64,000 nt of DNA from UBA2137 sp963740205 (GTDB lineage: Bacteria; Pseudomonadota; Alphaproteobacteria; Micavibrionales; Micavibrionaceae). The notes under the pieces were generated by a model. It had not been told where the DNA came from, searched no databases, and saw only the letters and a list, made by a program, of their open reading frames with translations. Shown in pieces: positions 26,044 through 34,447 of the stretch (position 1 is its first letter; each line of letters begins with the position of its first letter). The translations under genes were made by a program, and so were the position numbers. The DNA is taken from assembly GCA_963740205.1 (NCBI GenBank), contig CAVUDD010000002.1, forward strand, positions 1 through 64,000, given 5' to 3'.

Positions 26044-27256
26044 ATGGCACTAGCAGATAAAAATATGCGCGATATCGCAAATGAAACACAAATAAAGCCA
26101 TACACTATGAATTTTGGTCCACAACACCCTGCTGCGCACGGTGTTTTGCGCCTCGTGCTTGAGATGGACGGCGAGGTTGTGGAGCGCGCAGACCCACATA
26201 TTGGCCTGCTTCACCGAGGCACTGAAAAACTAATTGAATATAAAACCTATCTTCAGGCTATCCCTTATTTTGATCGCCTTGATTATGTTGCGCCTATGAA
26301 CCAAGAGCATGCCTTTGCCTTGGCAGTAGAGAAGTCTACTTGGCATTGAGGCACCTGAGCGCGCTCAATATATCCGTGTTCTATTTTCGGAGCTTGGCCG
26401 CATCCTTAATCATATCTTGAACATTACGACCTTTGCGCTTGATGTTGGAGCAATCACTCCAGCACTTTGGGCATTTGAAGAGCGTGAATTTGGAATGGAA
26501 TTCTATGAACGTGTTTGCGGAGCGCGTTTACATGCCAATTATTTCCGTCCTGGAGGTGTTCATCAAGACCTTCCTGCGGGTCTTGCCGATGACATGATGG
26601 CATGGACAGAGAATTTTCCTAAAATGATTGCTGATCTTGAGGGATTGCTAACAGACAATAGAATTTTCAAGCAACGTACTGTGGATATCGGAGTAGCAAG
26701 TTCAGAAGAGGCAATTAATTGGGGCTTCACAGGTCCAATGTTGCGCGGATCTGGTGTGGCATGGGACTTGCGTAAGTCTCAGCCTTATGATGTCTATGAA
26801 CATATGGACTTTGATGTACCTGTGGGTAAAACTGGGGATTGTTATGCGAGATACCTCATTCGTATGGAGGAAATGCGTCAATCTTTGAGGATTATGCAGC
26901 AATGTTTGCGTGAAATGCCAGAAGGTCCAATTAAGGTAAATGATTACAAGGTTGCTCCACCACCACGCGCAGAAATGAAGCGTTCAATGGAGGCGATGAT
27001 TCATCACTTTAAGCTTTATACAGAGGGCTATCATGTTCCTGCTGGTGAAACTTATACTGCTGTTGAGGCTCCCAAGGGTGAATTTGCTGTTTATCTGGTG
27101 TCCGATGGAACAAATAGACCTTATAGATGTCGTTTGCGCGCACCTGGTTTTTACCACCTGCAGGCACTGGATTTTATGTCGAAAGGACATATGCTTGCCG
27201 ATACTGTCTCTATTATAGGTTCTATGGATATTGTGTTTGGGGAGATTGATCGATGA
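26044..27256 (+). CDS. nuoD: NADH-quinone oxidoreductase subunit D, frameshifted
   Basis: The 49-kDa subunit forming most of the quinone pocket. The start has NFGPQHPAAHGVLRL with the conserved HPAAHG, and GLLHRGTEKL and PYFDRLDYVAPMNQEHAF follow. An extra base near 26334, after VEK, gives a false stop at 26347-26349. Removing it continues as LLGIEAPERAQYIRVLFSEL, the expected sequence, and the rest runs to DIVFGEIDR at the C-terminus. Corrected length is about 403 residues. The stop overlaps the next ORF by four bases (ATGA). Confidence 0.93.
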
Positions 27257-27582
27257 GCGGAACAGATATTCTTATCACATTTAAAAAAGCTGCTGTTGAT
27301 GGAGATCCCATGCATATCCGTAGTCTCTGTAAATCAAGGCTTCAAGATAAGTTATATCGAGCGGATAATTATTTGGGAGACCAGTTTAATTACCTTTGCT
27401 CTTCTTCCTACGCTCCACATAAAGTTCTTATAACCGATGCAGGTGAAGAAGTAAGAAAGGCAGTGCAAGAAATACCATCTGTTAAATCTGTTAGTAATTA
27501 CGACACAAGTTTGACGCGAATGATTGATATTGCTCGAATGACTTTAAACCAAAATTCTATAAGTGAATTTTTACTGAGATAA
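27253..27582 (+). CDS. Unknown 109-residue protein inside the nuo operon
   Basis: Not recognised. It lies between nuoD and nuoE, where complex I operons normally have nothing, and starts with an ATGA overlap with the nuoD stop, so it should be made with the complex. It is soluble-looking, with no membrane helix or signal peptide; it begins MSGTDILITFKKAAVDGD, has two Cys (residues 26 and 49) and several Tyr in the middle, and closes with an amphipathic-looking stretch around SLTRMIDIARMTLNQ. No iron-sulfur or nucleotide motif is present. nuoE begins 2 bases after it ends. It could be an assembly factor or an accessory subunit. Confidence 0.75.
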   Translation: MSGTDILITFKKAAVDGDPMHIRSLCKSRLQDKLYRADNYLGDQFNYLCSSSYAPHKVLITDAGEEVRKAVQEIPSVKSVSNYDTSLTRMIDIARMTLNQNSISEFLLR

Positions 27583-27584
27583 TT

Positions 27585-28238
27585 ATGAAACCAAAGTTTG
27601 AACCCAACGCGAAATATCAGCCAGAAAGCTTTACCTTTAAAGATAAAAAGAAGGTGAAGGAAATTTTGGCGCGTTATCCTTCTAATCAGGCGCGAAGTGG
27701 CATAATGCCATTGCTTGATTTGGCTCAACGTCAAGTTGCCGCAGAGGGAGCAAAGGCAAAGAAACCTTATGGTGGGTGGATACCGCGTGCTGCAATGGAT
27801 GAAATCGCATCTATCGTTGGGCAACCAAATATCAAGGTATACGAGGTGGCAACTTTCTACTCAATGTATAATCTTGCGCCAGTTGGAAAATACCTCGTGC
27901 AATGTTGCACGACAACGCCGTGCTGGTTACGTGGTTCTGCAGATATTGTCTCTGCCTGCGAAAAAGCATCTGGAATTCATACTGGTGAAACATCCGAAGA
28001 TGGAAAATTTACCGTTGTTGAGGTGGAGTGCCTAGGGGCGTGTGTGAACGCGCCGATGGTACAAATCAATGATGATTATTACGAAGATTTAACGCCTGAG
28101 ATTATGACGAATATTATGAAGGCACTCAAAGATGGTAAAGATGTACCGATTGGATCGCAATCTGGGCGTAAAACATCTATGGCTCAAAATGGCCCTACGA
28201 CACTAGAGGAAATCGCCAAGAAAGAAGGGGTGATTTAA
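27585..28238 (+). CDS. nuoE: NADH-quinone oxidoreductase subunit E
   Basis: The 24-kDa subunit of the NADH-dehydrogenase module, holding 2Fe-2S cluster N1a in a thioredoxin-like fold. 217 residues. The four Cys ligands are present as two pairs: CTTTPCWLRG and CLGACVNAP. The upstream helix KVYEVATFYSMYNL is typical. The C-terminal tail after about residue 190 is Lys/Ser-rich and variable in the family. nuoF starts 2 bases later. Confidence 0.96.
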   Translation: MKPKFEPNAKYQPESFTFKDKKKVKEILARYPSNQARSGIMPLLDLAQRQVAAEGAKAKKPYGGWIPRAAMDEIASIVGQPNIKVYEVATFYSMYNLAPVGKYLVQCCTTTPCWLRGSADIVSACEKASGIHTGETSEDGKFTVVEVECLGACVNAPMVQINDDYYEDLTPEIMTNIMKALKDGKDVPIGSQSGRKTSMAQNGPTTLEEIAKKEGVI

Positions 28239-28240
28239 TC

Positions 28241-29530
28241 ATGTTGCAGGATAAAGATCGCATATTCACAAACCTTTATGGCTGGCAATCACCAGACCTT
28301 AAGGCTGCGCAAAAACGTGGTGATTGGGATGGAACAGCCAAATTCATTAAAAACGGGCGTAGCTGGGTTATCGAGGAGATGAAAAAATCCGGTCTTCGCG
28401 GGCGCGGGGGAGCTGGTTTTCCAACTGGTGTGAAGTGGTCGTTTATGCCCGATCCTGAAAAAACAGGAAAGCCTCATTATCTGGTTATTAACGCAGATGA
28501 GTCCGAGCCGGGCACATGTAAAGATCGCGATATTATGCGCCATGATCCTCATAAATTGCTTGAGGGTGCGTTGATTGCAGGTTTTGCGATTGGTGCACAT
28601 ACTGCCTATATCTACATTCGTGGCGAGTTTCAAAATGAAGGTTCAGCCCTTAATAAGGCAATTGAAGAGGCCTATGATGCTGGTCTTTTAGGTAAAAATG
28701 CTGCTAAATCAGGTTGGGATTTTGACGTTATTTTACACCGCGGTGCAGGAGCATATATCTGTGGTGAGGAGACGGCCCTCATTGAATCTCTTGAAGGTAA
28801 AAAAGGGCAGCCTCGTAACAAACCACCATTTCCTGCTATGGCTGGATTATATTCGTGTCCTACTACCGTTAACAATGTTGAGACTATTGCTGTTGCACCT
28901 ACAATATTAAGACGCGGTGGTGAATGGTTCTCTGGCTTTGGGCGTGACGAGAAAAACACAGGCACAAAATTGTTTTGTATTTCTGGTCATGTAAACCAGC
29001 CTTGTAACGTTGAAGAGGAGATGGGTATTCCTCTTAAAGATTTGATAGAACGTCATGCTGGCGGCGTGCGTGGTGGCTGGGATAATCTTCTGGCCATTAT
29101 TCCGGGTGGTTCATCAACACCGTTATTGCCTAAAGATATTTGTTCAACTGTACGTATGGATTTCGACTCTTTGCGTGAGGTGCAAAGCGGTCTTGGGACT
29201 GCTGGTGTTATCGTGATGGATAAATCAACAGACATTGTTTATGCCATTGCTAGATTATCCTTTTTCTATATGCATGAAAGCTGTGGTCAGTGCACACCTT
29301 GTCGTGAGGGAACAGGATGGTTGTGGCGTACCATGCAACGTATGGTTACTGGTAATGCAACGATCGACGAAATTGATATGCTTTATGATTTAACTAAGGA
29401 AATAGAAGGTCATACCATCTGTGCGCATGGCGATGCGTCGGCTTGGCCTATCCAAGGGCTTATTCGTCATTTTAGACCAGAGATGGAAAAACGTATTCTT
29501 GATTACAGAAAACAAGCGAGGGCTGCATAA
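28241..29530 (+). CDS. nuoF: NADH-quinone oxidoreductase subunit F
   Basis: The 51-kDa subunit that binds NADH and FMN and holds 4Fe-4S cluster N3. 429 residues. NADH loop GLRGRGGAGFPTGVKW, FMN-region NADESEPGTCKDR, GAGAYICGEETALIESLEG, and the N3 ligands in ESCGQCTPCREGTGW plus a later Cys in HTICAHGDA. All of these are where the family has them. The stop overlaps the nuoG start (TAATG), implying coupled translation. Confidence 0.97.
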   Translation: MLQDKDRIFTNLYGWQSPDLKAAQKRGDWDGTAKFIKNGRSWVIEEMKKSGLRGRGGAGFPTGVKWSFMPDPEKTGKPHYLVINADESEPGTCKDRDIMRHDPHKLLEGALIAGFAIGAHTAYIYIRGEFQNEGSALNKAIEEAYDAGLLGKNAAKSGWDFDVILHRGAGAYICGEETALIESLEGKKGQPRNKPPFPAMAGLYSCPTTVNNVETIAVAPTILRRGGEWFSGFGRDEKNTGTKLFCISGHVNQPCNVEEEMGIPLKDLIERHAGGVRGGWDNLLAIIPGGSSTPLLPKDICSTVRMDFDSLREVQSGLGTAGVIVMDKSTDIVYAIARLSFFYMHESCGQCTPCREGTGWLWRTMQRMVTGNATIDEIDMLYDLTKEIEGHTICAHGDASAWPIQGLIRHFRPEMEKRILDYRKQARAA

Positions 29531-31569
29531 TGCCAAAGCTAAAAATTAACGGAACATTGGTAGAGGTTGAACAAGGTACATCCATTCTGCAGGCAGCGGA
29601 AATGGTAGGTTTTGAAATTCCACGCTTTTGTTATCACGACCGCCTGAGTGTTCCTGCAAACTGTCGTATGTGTCTTGTCGAGGTCAAGGGGGCGCCTAAG
29701 CCTGTTGCGTCATGTGCTATGGCTGCTGGTGAAGGTATGGAGGTTGAAACCGAGTCAGCGGTCGTTAAAAAGGCACGCAAAGGTGTGATGGAGATGCTTT
29801 TGATTAACCATCCTCTTGATTGTCCTATCTGTGATCAGGGCGGTGAATGTGATCTTCAAGATCAGGCTATGGGATATGGCTTTGATCGCTCACGTTATAG
29901 GGAAGCCAAGCGCGCCGTAAAAAATAAAGATATTGGGCCTCTTATAAAAACAGTTATGACGCGCTGTATTCAGTGTACGCGATGTGTGCGTTTTGGCGAG
30001 GAAGTGGCAGGAACTGCAGAGTTGGGGTTGCTCAACCGTGGTGAGGATGTTGAGATTGGCACTTTCGTTGAAAAAGCTGTGGCGACTGAGTTGTCAGGTA
30101 ATATGATTGATATTTGTCCTGTTGGCGCTTTGACCTCCAAGCCTTATGCCTATAAAGCGCGCCCTTGGGAATTAAAGAAAACAGAAACTATAGATGTGCA
30201 TGACGCTGTTGGGTGTAATATACGCGTAGATTCTCGTGGAAATGAAGTCATGCGTATTTTGCCTCGTCTGAATGAGGAGATTAATGAGGAATGGATTAAC
30301 GACCGTACACGCTTTGCCTATGATGGCTTAAAAAAGCGACGTCTTGATCGTCCCTACATTCGTAATGAAAAGACTAAAAAGCTTGAGGAGGCATCTTGGG
30401 AGCAAGCCCTTGAATTGGCAGCCCAAAAGTTAACTGAAACCCCCAAATCCAAAATCTCGGCACTTGTTGGTTCTTTATGTGCCGTCGAAGAAATGGTTGC
30501 ATTAAAAGATTTGATGGAAGGTCTGCAAGTTAAGTCAGTGTCTGGAATGCAGAATGGATTGTCGCTTTCAACGCAATCTCGTGCACACTATTTGATGAAT
30601 ACGCCTATTGTGGAAATTGAGAATGCAGATGCAATCTTGCTAATAGGAACAAATCCTCGATATGAAGCAACTTTGGTAAATACACGCATACACAAGGCAG
30701 TGACCGAAAGACGTGCAAAGGTGGCTGTGATAGGTGAGGCAGAGGATTTGAGCTATTCATATGAGCATTTAGGCAAAAATCCTTCAGATATTGAAAGTTT
30801 GATGAAGTCTAAATCAGGTTTTGCCAAATTATTCAAAGAGGCTGAGCGTCCTGTAATAATCATTGGAGCGGGGGCTTTGCAACGCAAAGATGGAGAGGCA
30901 GTCCACGCCAGTGTTCTTGAATTGGCAGAAAAATTAGGTGTTATCAAAGATGGTTGGAATGGATTTAATGTTCTTCATCAGGACGTTTCACAGGTCGCCG
31001 CTCTTGATTTAGGACTCACAAATGTAAACGACACCAGCAAATTAGAATTAATCTATCTTCTTAATAATAACTCAGAAGAGATTGATAATATTTCTAAAAA
31101 GGCATTTGTAATTTATCAGGGGCATCATGGAGATAGGGGAGCGCACCGCGCTGATATTATATTCCCTGGCTCTACATACACTGAAAAAGACGCGCTTTAC
31201 GTCAACACAGAAGGGCGTGTTCAGCTTGGTAAGCGGGCAGTATTCCCGGTAGGTGAAGCCAAGGAAGATTGGCGTGTCCTAAGGGCTTTGGCCGAAAAAT
31301 GTGGTGTGAATTTGTCTTATAATTCTATGTTGGAGCTTAGAAATCATATTTTCAAGTTGGTTCCTGCATATCAAAATATTGACTTTTTACCTGAAGAAAA
31401 GTGGTCAAAATACTCTAATAAAAAGAAAAATAAAGTTTTAAAGTCTGGGTTTAAATCTACATATCCTGACTTTTATTTGGCAAATGCTATTTGCCGTGCA
31501 TCGGACATCATGAATGAGTGCCACCACTCGTTTTGGGGTAAACATAAATATCAGGAGGCAGCAGAATGA
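29530..31569 (+). CDS. nuoG: NADH-quinone oxidoreductase subunit G
   Basis: Largest peripheral subunit (75-kDa homologue, 679 residues) carrying clusters N1b, N4 and N5. N-terminal 2Fe-2S ferredoxin domain: CYHDRLSVPANCRMC. Then the H-C-C-C site for N5 around CPICDQGGECDLQDQ, and N4 with CIQCTRCVRF and the later CPVGALTSKPY. The C-terminal half is a molybdopterin-oxidoreductase-like fold that has lost its cofactor. The tail from about 640 is Lys-rich and ends in an HHSFWGKH segment. The stop overlaps the MazG-like gene by ATGA. Confidence 0.95.
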   Translation: MPKLKINGTLVEVEQGTSILQAAEMVGFEIPRFCYHDRLSVPANCRMCLVEVKGAPKPVASCAMAAGEGMEVETESAVVKKARKGVMEMLLINHPLDCPICDQGGECDLQDQAMGYGFDRSRYREAKRAVKNKDIGPLIKTVMTRCIQCTRCVRFGEEVAGTAELGLLNRGEDVEIGTFVEKAVATELSGNMIDICPVGALTSKPYAYKARPWELKKTETIDVHDAVGCNIRVDSRGNEVMRILPRLNEEINEEWINDRTRFAYDGLKKRRLDRPYIRNEKTKKLEEASWEQALELAAQKLTETPKSKISALVGSLCAVEEMVALKDLMEGLQVKSVSGMQNGLSLSTQSRAHYLMNTPIVEIENADAILLIGTNPRYEATLVNTRIHKAVTERRAKVAVIGEAEDLSYSYEHLGKNPSDIESLMKSKSGFAKLFKEAERPVIIIGAGALQRKDGEAVHASVLELAEKLGVIKDGWNGFNVLHQDVSQVAALDLGLTNVNDTSKLELIYLLNNNSEEIDNISKKAFVIYQGHHGDRGAHRADIIFPGSTYTEKDALYVNTEGRVQLGKRAVFPVGEAKEDWRVLRALAEKCGVNLSYNSMLELRNHIFKLVPAYQNIDFLPEEKWSKYSNKKKNKVLKSGFKSTYPDFYLANAICRASDIMNECHHSFWGKHKYQEAAE

Positions 31570-31961
31570 CAAAAACTACACTTGAGCGCGTACAGGAATT
31601 TCATGAGGCGTACGGACTGCCTGTTGAGAGCGTCCCGAATATTACAGATGAACAAACGAAACAACTGCGTATTAATCTTCTTGCCGAGGAACTTGATGAA
31701 TTGAAAGAGGCGCTTGAGCAAAATGATGTGGTCGAGGTTTTGGACGCTTTGACGGATATTCAATATGTTCTTGATGGAGCCTACCTTTCATTTGGCTTGC
31801 AGGGATTTAAAGAGTCTGCATTCAACGAGGTACATACATCCAACATGAGTAAGCTCGGAGCTGATGGTAAGCCTATCCGCCGTGAAGGGGATGGTAAAGT
31901 TCTTAAGGGGCCAAATTACATGCCTCCAAATTTAAAAAACATTCTTGATGAGGCTGCTTAA
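31566..31961 (+). CDS. MazG-like NTP pyrophosphohydrolase inside the nuo operon
   Basis: A 131-residue all-helical NTP pyrophosphohydrolase of the MazG/HisE superfamily, which splits an NTP or phosphoribosyl-ATP to the monophosphate and pyrophosphate. The metal-binding pattern is visible as LLAEELDELKEAL and, after a gap, EVLDALTDIQYV, giving the EExxE...ExxD layout. The C-terminal GDGKVLKGPNYMPPNL is typical of the small phage-like and bacterial group. It sits between nuoG and nuoH with an ATGA overlap to nuoG and 6 bases to nuoH. The link to complex I is not known; a nucleotide-cleaning role is possible. Confidence 0.85.
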   Translation: MTKTTLERVQEFHEAYGLPVESVPNITDEQTKQLRINLLAEELDELKEALEQNDVVEVLDALTDIQYVLDGAYLSFGLQGFKESAFNEVHTSNMSKLGADGKPIRREGDGKVLKGPNYMPPNLKNILDEAA

Positions 31962-31967
31962 TTTCCG

Positions 31968-32978
31968 ATGATTGAATTCTGGAACACACACGGAATAGCT
32001 TTTGCGATGCTCCTGCTTCATATTGGGATCACAGTAGGCGTGCTATTGTTTGCTGTTGCCTATCTTACATATGCAGAACGGAAAGTTTTAGGTGCTATGC
32101 AGAAACGCCAAGGACCTATGATGGTTGGTCCTTTTGGACTTCTGCAACCTATTGCTGATGGTTTAAAGCTTCTTTCAAAGGAAACAATACTTCCTGCACA
32201 AGCCAACAAACCCGTATTTCTTCTTGCGCCACTTTTGACATTTACGCTCGCTCTTGTTGCTTGGGCCGTTATCCCTGTTGATGCCGGATTGGCATTGGCA
32301 GAGATCAATGTTGGGATACTCTACCTTTTTGCTATATCTTCCATGGGCGTTTACGGCGTTATTATGGCGGGTTGGGCATCTAACTCTCGCTATGCTTTCC
32401 TTGGGGGAATGCGCTCGGCCTCACAAATGGTGTCTTATGAAGTTTCCATGGGCCTTGTGATTGTCTGTGTGTTGCTTGCTGTGGGTTCTTTAAACCTTAC
32501 AGACATTGTTGAAACACCGCGCCCTGTTTGGCTTCAGGTTCTTTTGTTCCCAATGTTGATAGTGTTTCTTGTTTCTATATTGGCAGAAACAAATCGAGCA
32601 CCTTTTGACCTACCAGAAGGGGAGTCAGAGCTTTCGGGTGGCTTTATGGTTGAATATTCATCCTTTGCTTTTGCTCTGTTTTTCCTCGGTGAATACGCCA
32701 ACATGATTTTGATGAGCGCAATGACTACTATTCTGTTTTTAGGTGGATGGCATGCGCCTTTTGGCATTGAGTTTCTTGAGATCATTCCAGGTTATATCTG
32801 GTTTGCTTTGAAGACATCATTGGTACTTTTCTTTTTTTTATGGACGCGAGCGACATTCCCTCGCTATCGCTATGACCAGTTGATGCGATTAGGTTGGAAA
32901 GTATTTTTACCGTTAACTCTGGTATGGGTTGTTGTTATATCTGGTGCGCTTTTATTAACAGACAGTTTGCCGAAATAG
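31968..32978 (+). CDS. nuoH: NADH-quinone oxidoreductase subunit H
   Basis: Membrane subunit at the joint with the peripheral arm; forms the quinone tunnel and the first proton-channel part. 336 residues with about eight hydrophobic helices. Family motifs: AYLTYAERKVLGAMQKRQGP, GLLQPIADGLKLL, AETNRAPFDLPEGESELSGG, and EYSSFAFALFFLGEY. The loop ETNRAPFDL is at the quinone entrance. It follows the MazG-like gene and precedes nuoI by 9 bases. Confidence 0.97.
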   Translation: MIEFWNTHGIAFAMLLLHIGITVGVLLFAVAYLTYAERKVLGAMQKRQGPMMVGPFGLLQPIADGLKLLSKETILPAQANKPVFLLAPLLTFTLALVAWAVIPVDAGLALAEINVGILYLFAISSMGVYGVIMAGWASNSRYAFLGGMRSASQMVSYEVSMGLVIVCVLLAVGSLNLTDIVETPRPVWLQVLLFPMLIVFLVSILAETNRAPFDLPEGESELSGGFMVEYSSFAFALFFLGEYANMILMSAMTTILFLGGWHAPFGIEFLEIIPGYIWFALKTSLVLFFFLWTRATFPRYRYDQLMRLGWKVFLPLTLVWVVVISGALLLTDSLPK

Positions 32979-32987
32979 GGATTTATA

Positions 32988-33470
32988 ATGAGCCGTTTTT
33001 TAAATGCATTATTACTGACCGAGATTGTAAAGGGCATGCTCTCAACACTGAGACACATGTTCTTTGTCCCTCGTGTGACAATTAATTATCCTTTTGAGAA
33101 AGGTCCTATTTCTCCTCGTTTTCGTGGTGAGCATGCTCTGCGCCGCTATCCTAATGGCGAGGAGCGTTGCATTGCCTGTAAATTGTGTGAAGCCATATGT
33201 CCTGCACTTGCTATTACCATTGAAGCAGAGCCTCGTGAGGATGGTTCCCGCCGAACTACGCGTTACGACATTGATATGACAAAATGTATTTATTGTGGTT
33301 TGTGCCAAGAGGCTTGCCCAGTAGATGCCATTGTTGAGGGACCAAACTTTGAATTTTCTACTGAGACGCGAGAAGAGCTCTACTATGATAAAGAGAAACT
33401 TCTTGAAAATGGTGATAAATGGGAGGCGCAACTGGCCTCAAATCTTCTTGCTGATGCACCCTATAGATAA
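32988..33470 (+). CDS. nuoI: NADH-quinone oxidoreductase subunit I
   Basis: Holds the two 4Fe-4S clusters N6a and N6b that carry electrons to NuoB. 160 residues. The two ferredoxin motifs are ERCIACKLCEAICP and KCIYCGLCQEACPVDA, each with CxxCxxCxxxCP. The N-terminal helix region SRFLNALLLTEIVKGM is membrane-edge. RGEHALRRYPNGEERC precedes the first motif, as in the family. Confidence 0.97.
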   Translation: MSRFLNALLLTEIVKGMLSTLRHMFFVPRVTINYPFEKGPISPRFRGEHALRRYPNGEERCIACKLCEAICPALAITIEAEPREDGSRRTTRYDIDMTKCIYCGLCQEACPVDAIVEGPNFEFSTETREELYYDKEKLLENGDKWEAQLASNLLADAPYR

Positions 33471-33487
33471 ATAAGGAATAACATTTG

Positions 33488-33535
33488 ATGTGCCCTTGTG
33501 TGCATCAATTCGAGAGTATAAAAACAAGCCCATGA
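33488..33535 (+). CDS. Possible 15-residue leader peptide before nuoJ
   Basis: ATG at 33488 follows a good Shine-Dalgarno (AAGGAA at 33473-33478) and reads MCPCVHQFESIKTSP, stopping at TGA (33533-33535), which overlaps the nuoJ ATG as ATGA. The nuoJ ATG itself has no clear ribosome site. The arrangement fits a coupling leader. A GTG start for nuoJ at 33490 in another frame is an alternative. Confidence 0.35.
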   Translation: MCPCVHQFESIKTSP

Positions 33536-34128
33536 TATTTTCAGCCCTAGCATTTTATCTTTTTGCCATCGTGCTTTTTCTGAGCGCGGTTGCTGTGATT
33601 ACATGCAAAAACCCAGTTCATTCGGTTTTGTTTCTAATTTTTGCTTTCTTTAATGCTGCGGGTTTGTTTGTTTTGTTAGGTGCTGAATTCGTTGCGATGA
33701 TTTTGGTTATTGTCTATGTCGGTGCAGTTGCCGTTCTTTTCCTTTTCGTTGTTATGATGCTGGACATTGATTTTGCCAAGCTTAGGGATGGGGCAATGAA
33801 ATATATCCCCTTAGGATTATTGCTTGGTGGCGTGTTATTAGCCGAATTGGTCATTCTTTTCAAAAGCGTTTTTGGAGCAAGCCCAATGCCCATTGCCGTT
33901 CAATCAGAGCTTACAAATACAGAACAATTGGGTGCTGTTCTCTACACGGATTATATTTTTGTGTTCCAAACAGCGGGTATGATTTTATTCGTGGCCATGA
34001 TTGGCGCAATCGTTTTAACATTAAGACATCGCCCTAGTGTGCGTCGTCAAAATATTGCGGATCAGGTAGCCCGCAAAAAAGAAGACGTAATGACAATTGA
34101 AAAAATAACACCAAAGACAGGGGTGTAG
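33532..34128 (+). CDS. nuoJ: NADH-quinone oxidoreductase subunit J
   Basis: Membrane subunit, five hydrophobic helices, part of the lateral proton path. 198 residues from the ATG at 33532 (MIFSALAFYLFA). Family landmarks: NPVHSVLFLIFAFFNAAGLFVLLGAEF is split by a helix break, then VIVYVGAVAVLFLFVVMML, the pi-bulge helix. The C-terminal part is Arg/Lys-rich and soluble. A GTG at 33490 would add 14 hydrophilic residues. nuoK begins 3 bases later. Confidence 0.94.
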   Translation: MIFSALAFYLFAIVLFLSAVAVITCKNPVHSVLFLIFAFFNAAGLFVLLGAEFVAMILVIVYVGAVAVLFLFVVMMLDIDFAKLRDGAMKYIPLGLLLGGVLLAELVILFKSVFGASPMPIAVQSELTNTEQLGAVLYTDYIFVFQTAGMILFVAMIGAIVLTLRHRPSVRRQNIADQVARKKEDVMTIEKITPKTGV

Positions 34129-34131
34129 GAA

Positions 34132-34443
34132 ATGTTAGATATTGGATTGATACATTATCTGATTTTGGCCTCCAGTCTCTTTACATTAGGTATTCTAGGC
34201 ATTTTTCTGAACCGTAAGAATGTCATTGTTATTCTGATGTCCATTGAATTGATGCTCCTTGCGGTGAATATTAACTTCATCTCTTTTGGGGCTTACCTGA
34301 ATGACATATCTGGACAAGTCTTTTCATTGTTTATTTTGACAGTGGCAGCAGCAGAAGCCGCGATTGGATTGGCAATATTGGTCGTCTTTTTCCGTGCTCG
34401 TGGGTCAATTGCGGTTGAAGATATTTCGAGTTTGAGGGGGTGA
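34132..34443 (+). CDS. nuoK: NADH-quinone oxidoreductase subunit K
   Basis: Small three-helix membrane subunit (103 residues), part of the E-channel. The conserved glutamates lie within membrane helices: one in MSIELMLLAVN and one in AAAEAAIGLAILV. The pattern LGIFLNRKNVIVILMSIELM is the NuoK signature. It precedes nuoL by 4 bases. Confidence 0.97.
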   Translation: MLDIGLIHYLILASSLFTLGILGIFLNRKNVIVILMSIELMLLAVNINFISFGAYLNDISGQVFSLFILTVAAAEAAIGLAILVVFFRARGSIAVEDISSLRG

Positions 34444-34447
34444 TGAT

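Noticed and set aside
22187..26349. Programmed frameshifting in ispE, nuoB and nuoD
   Set aside because: No slippery heptamer or downstream pseudoknot is evident, and relatives do not use frameshifting for these genes; sequence error is simpler.
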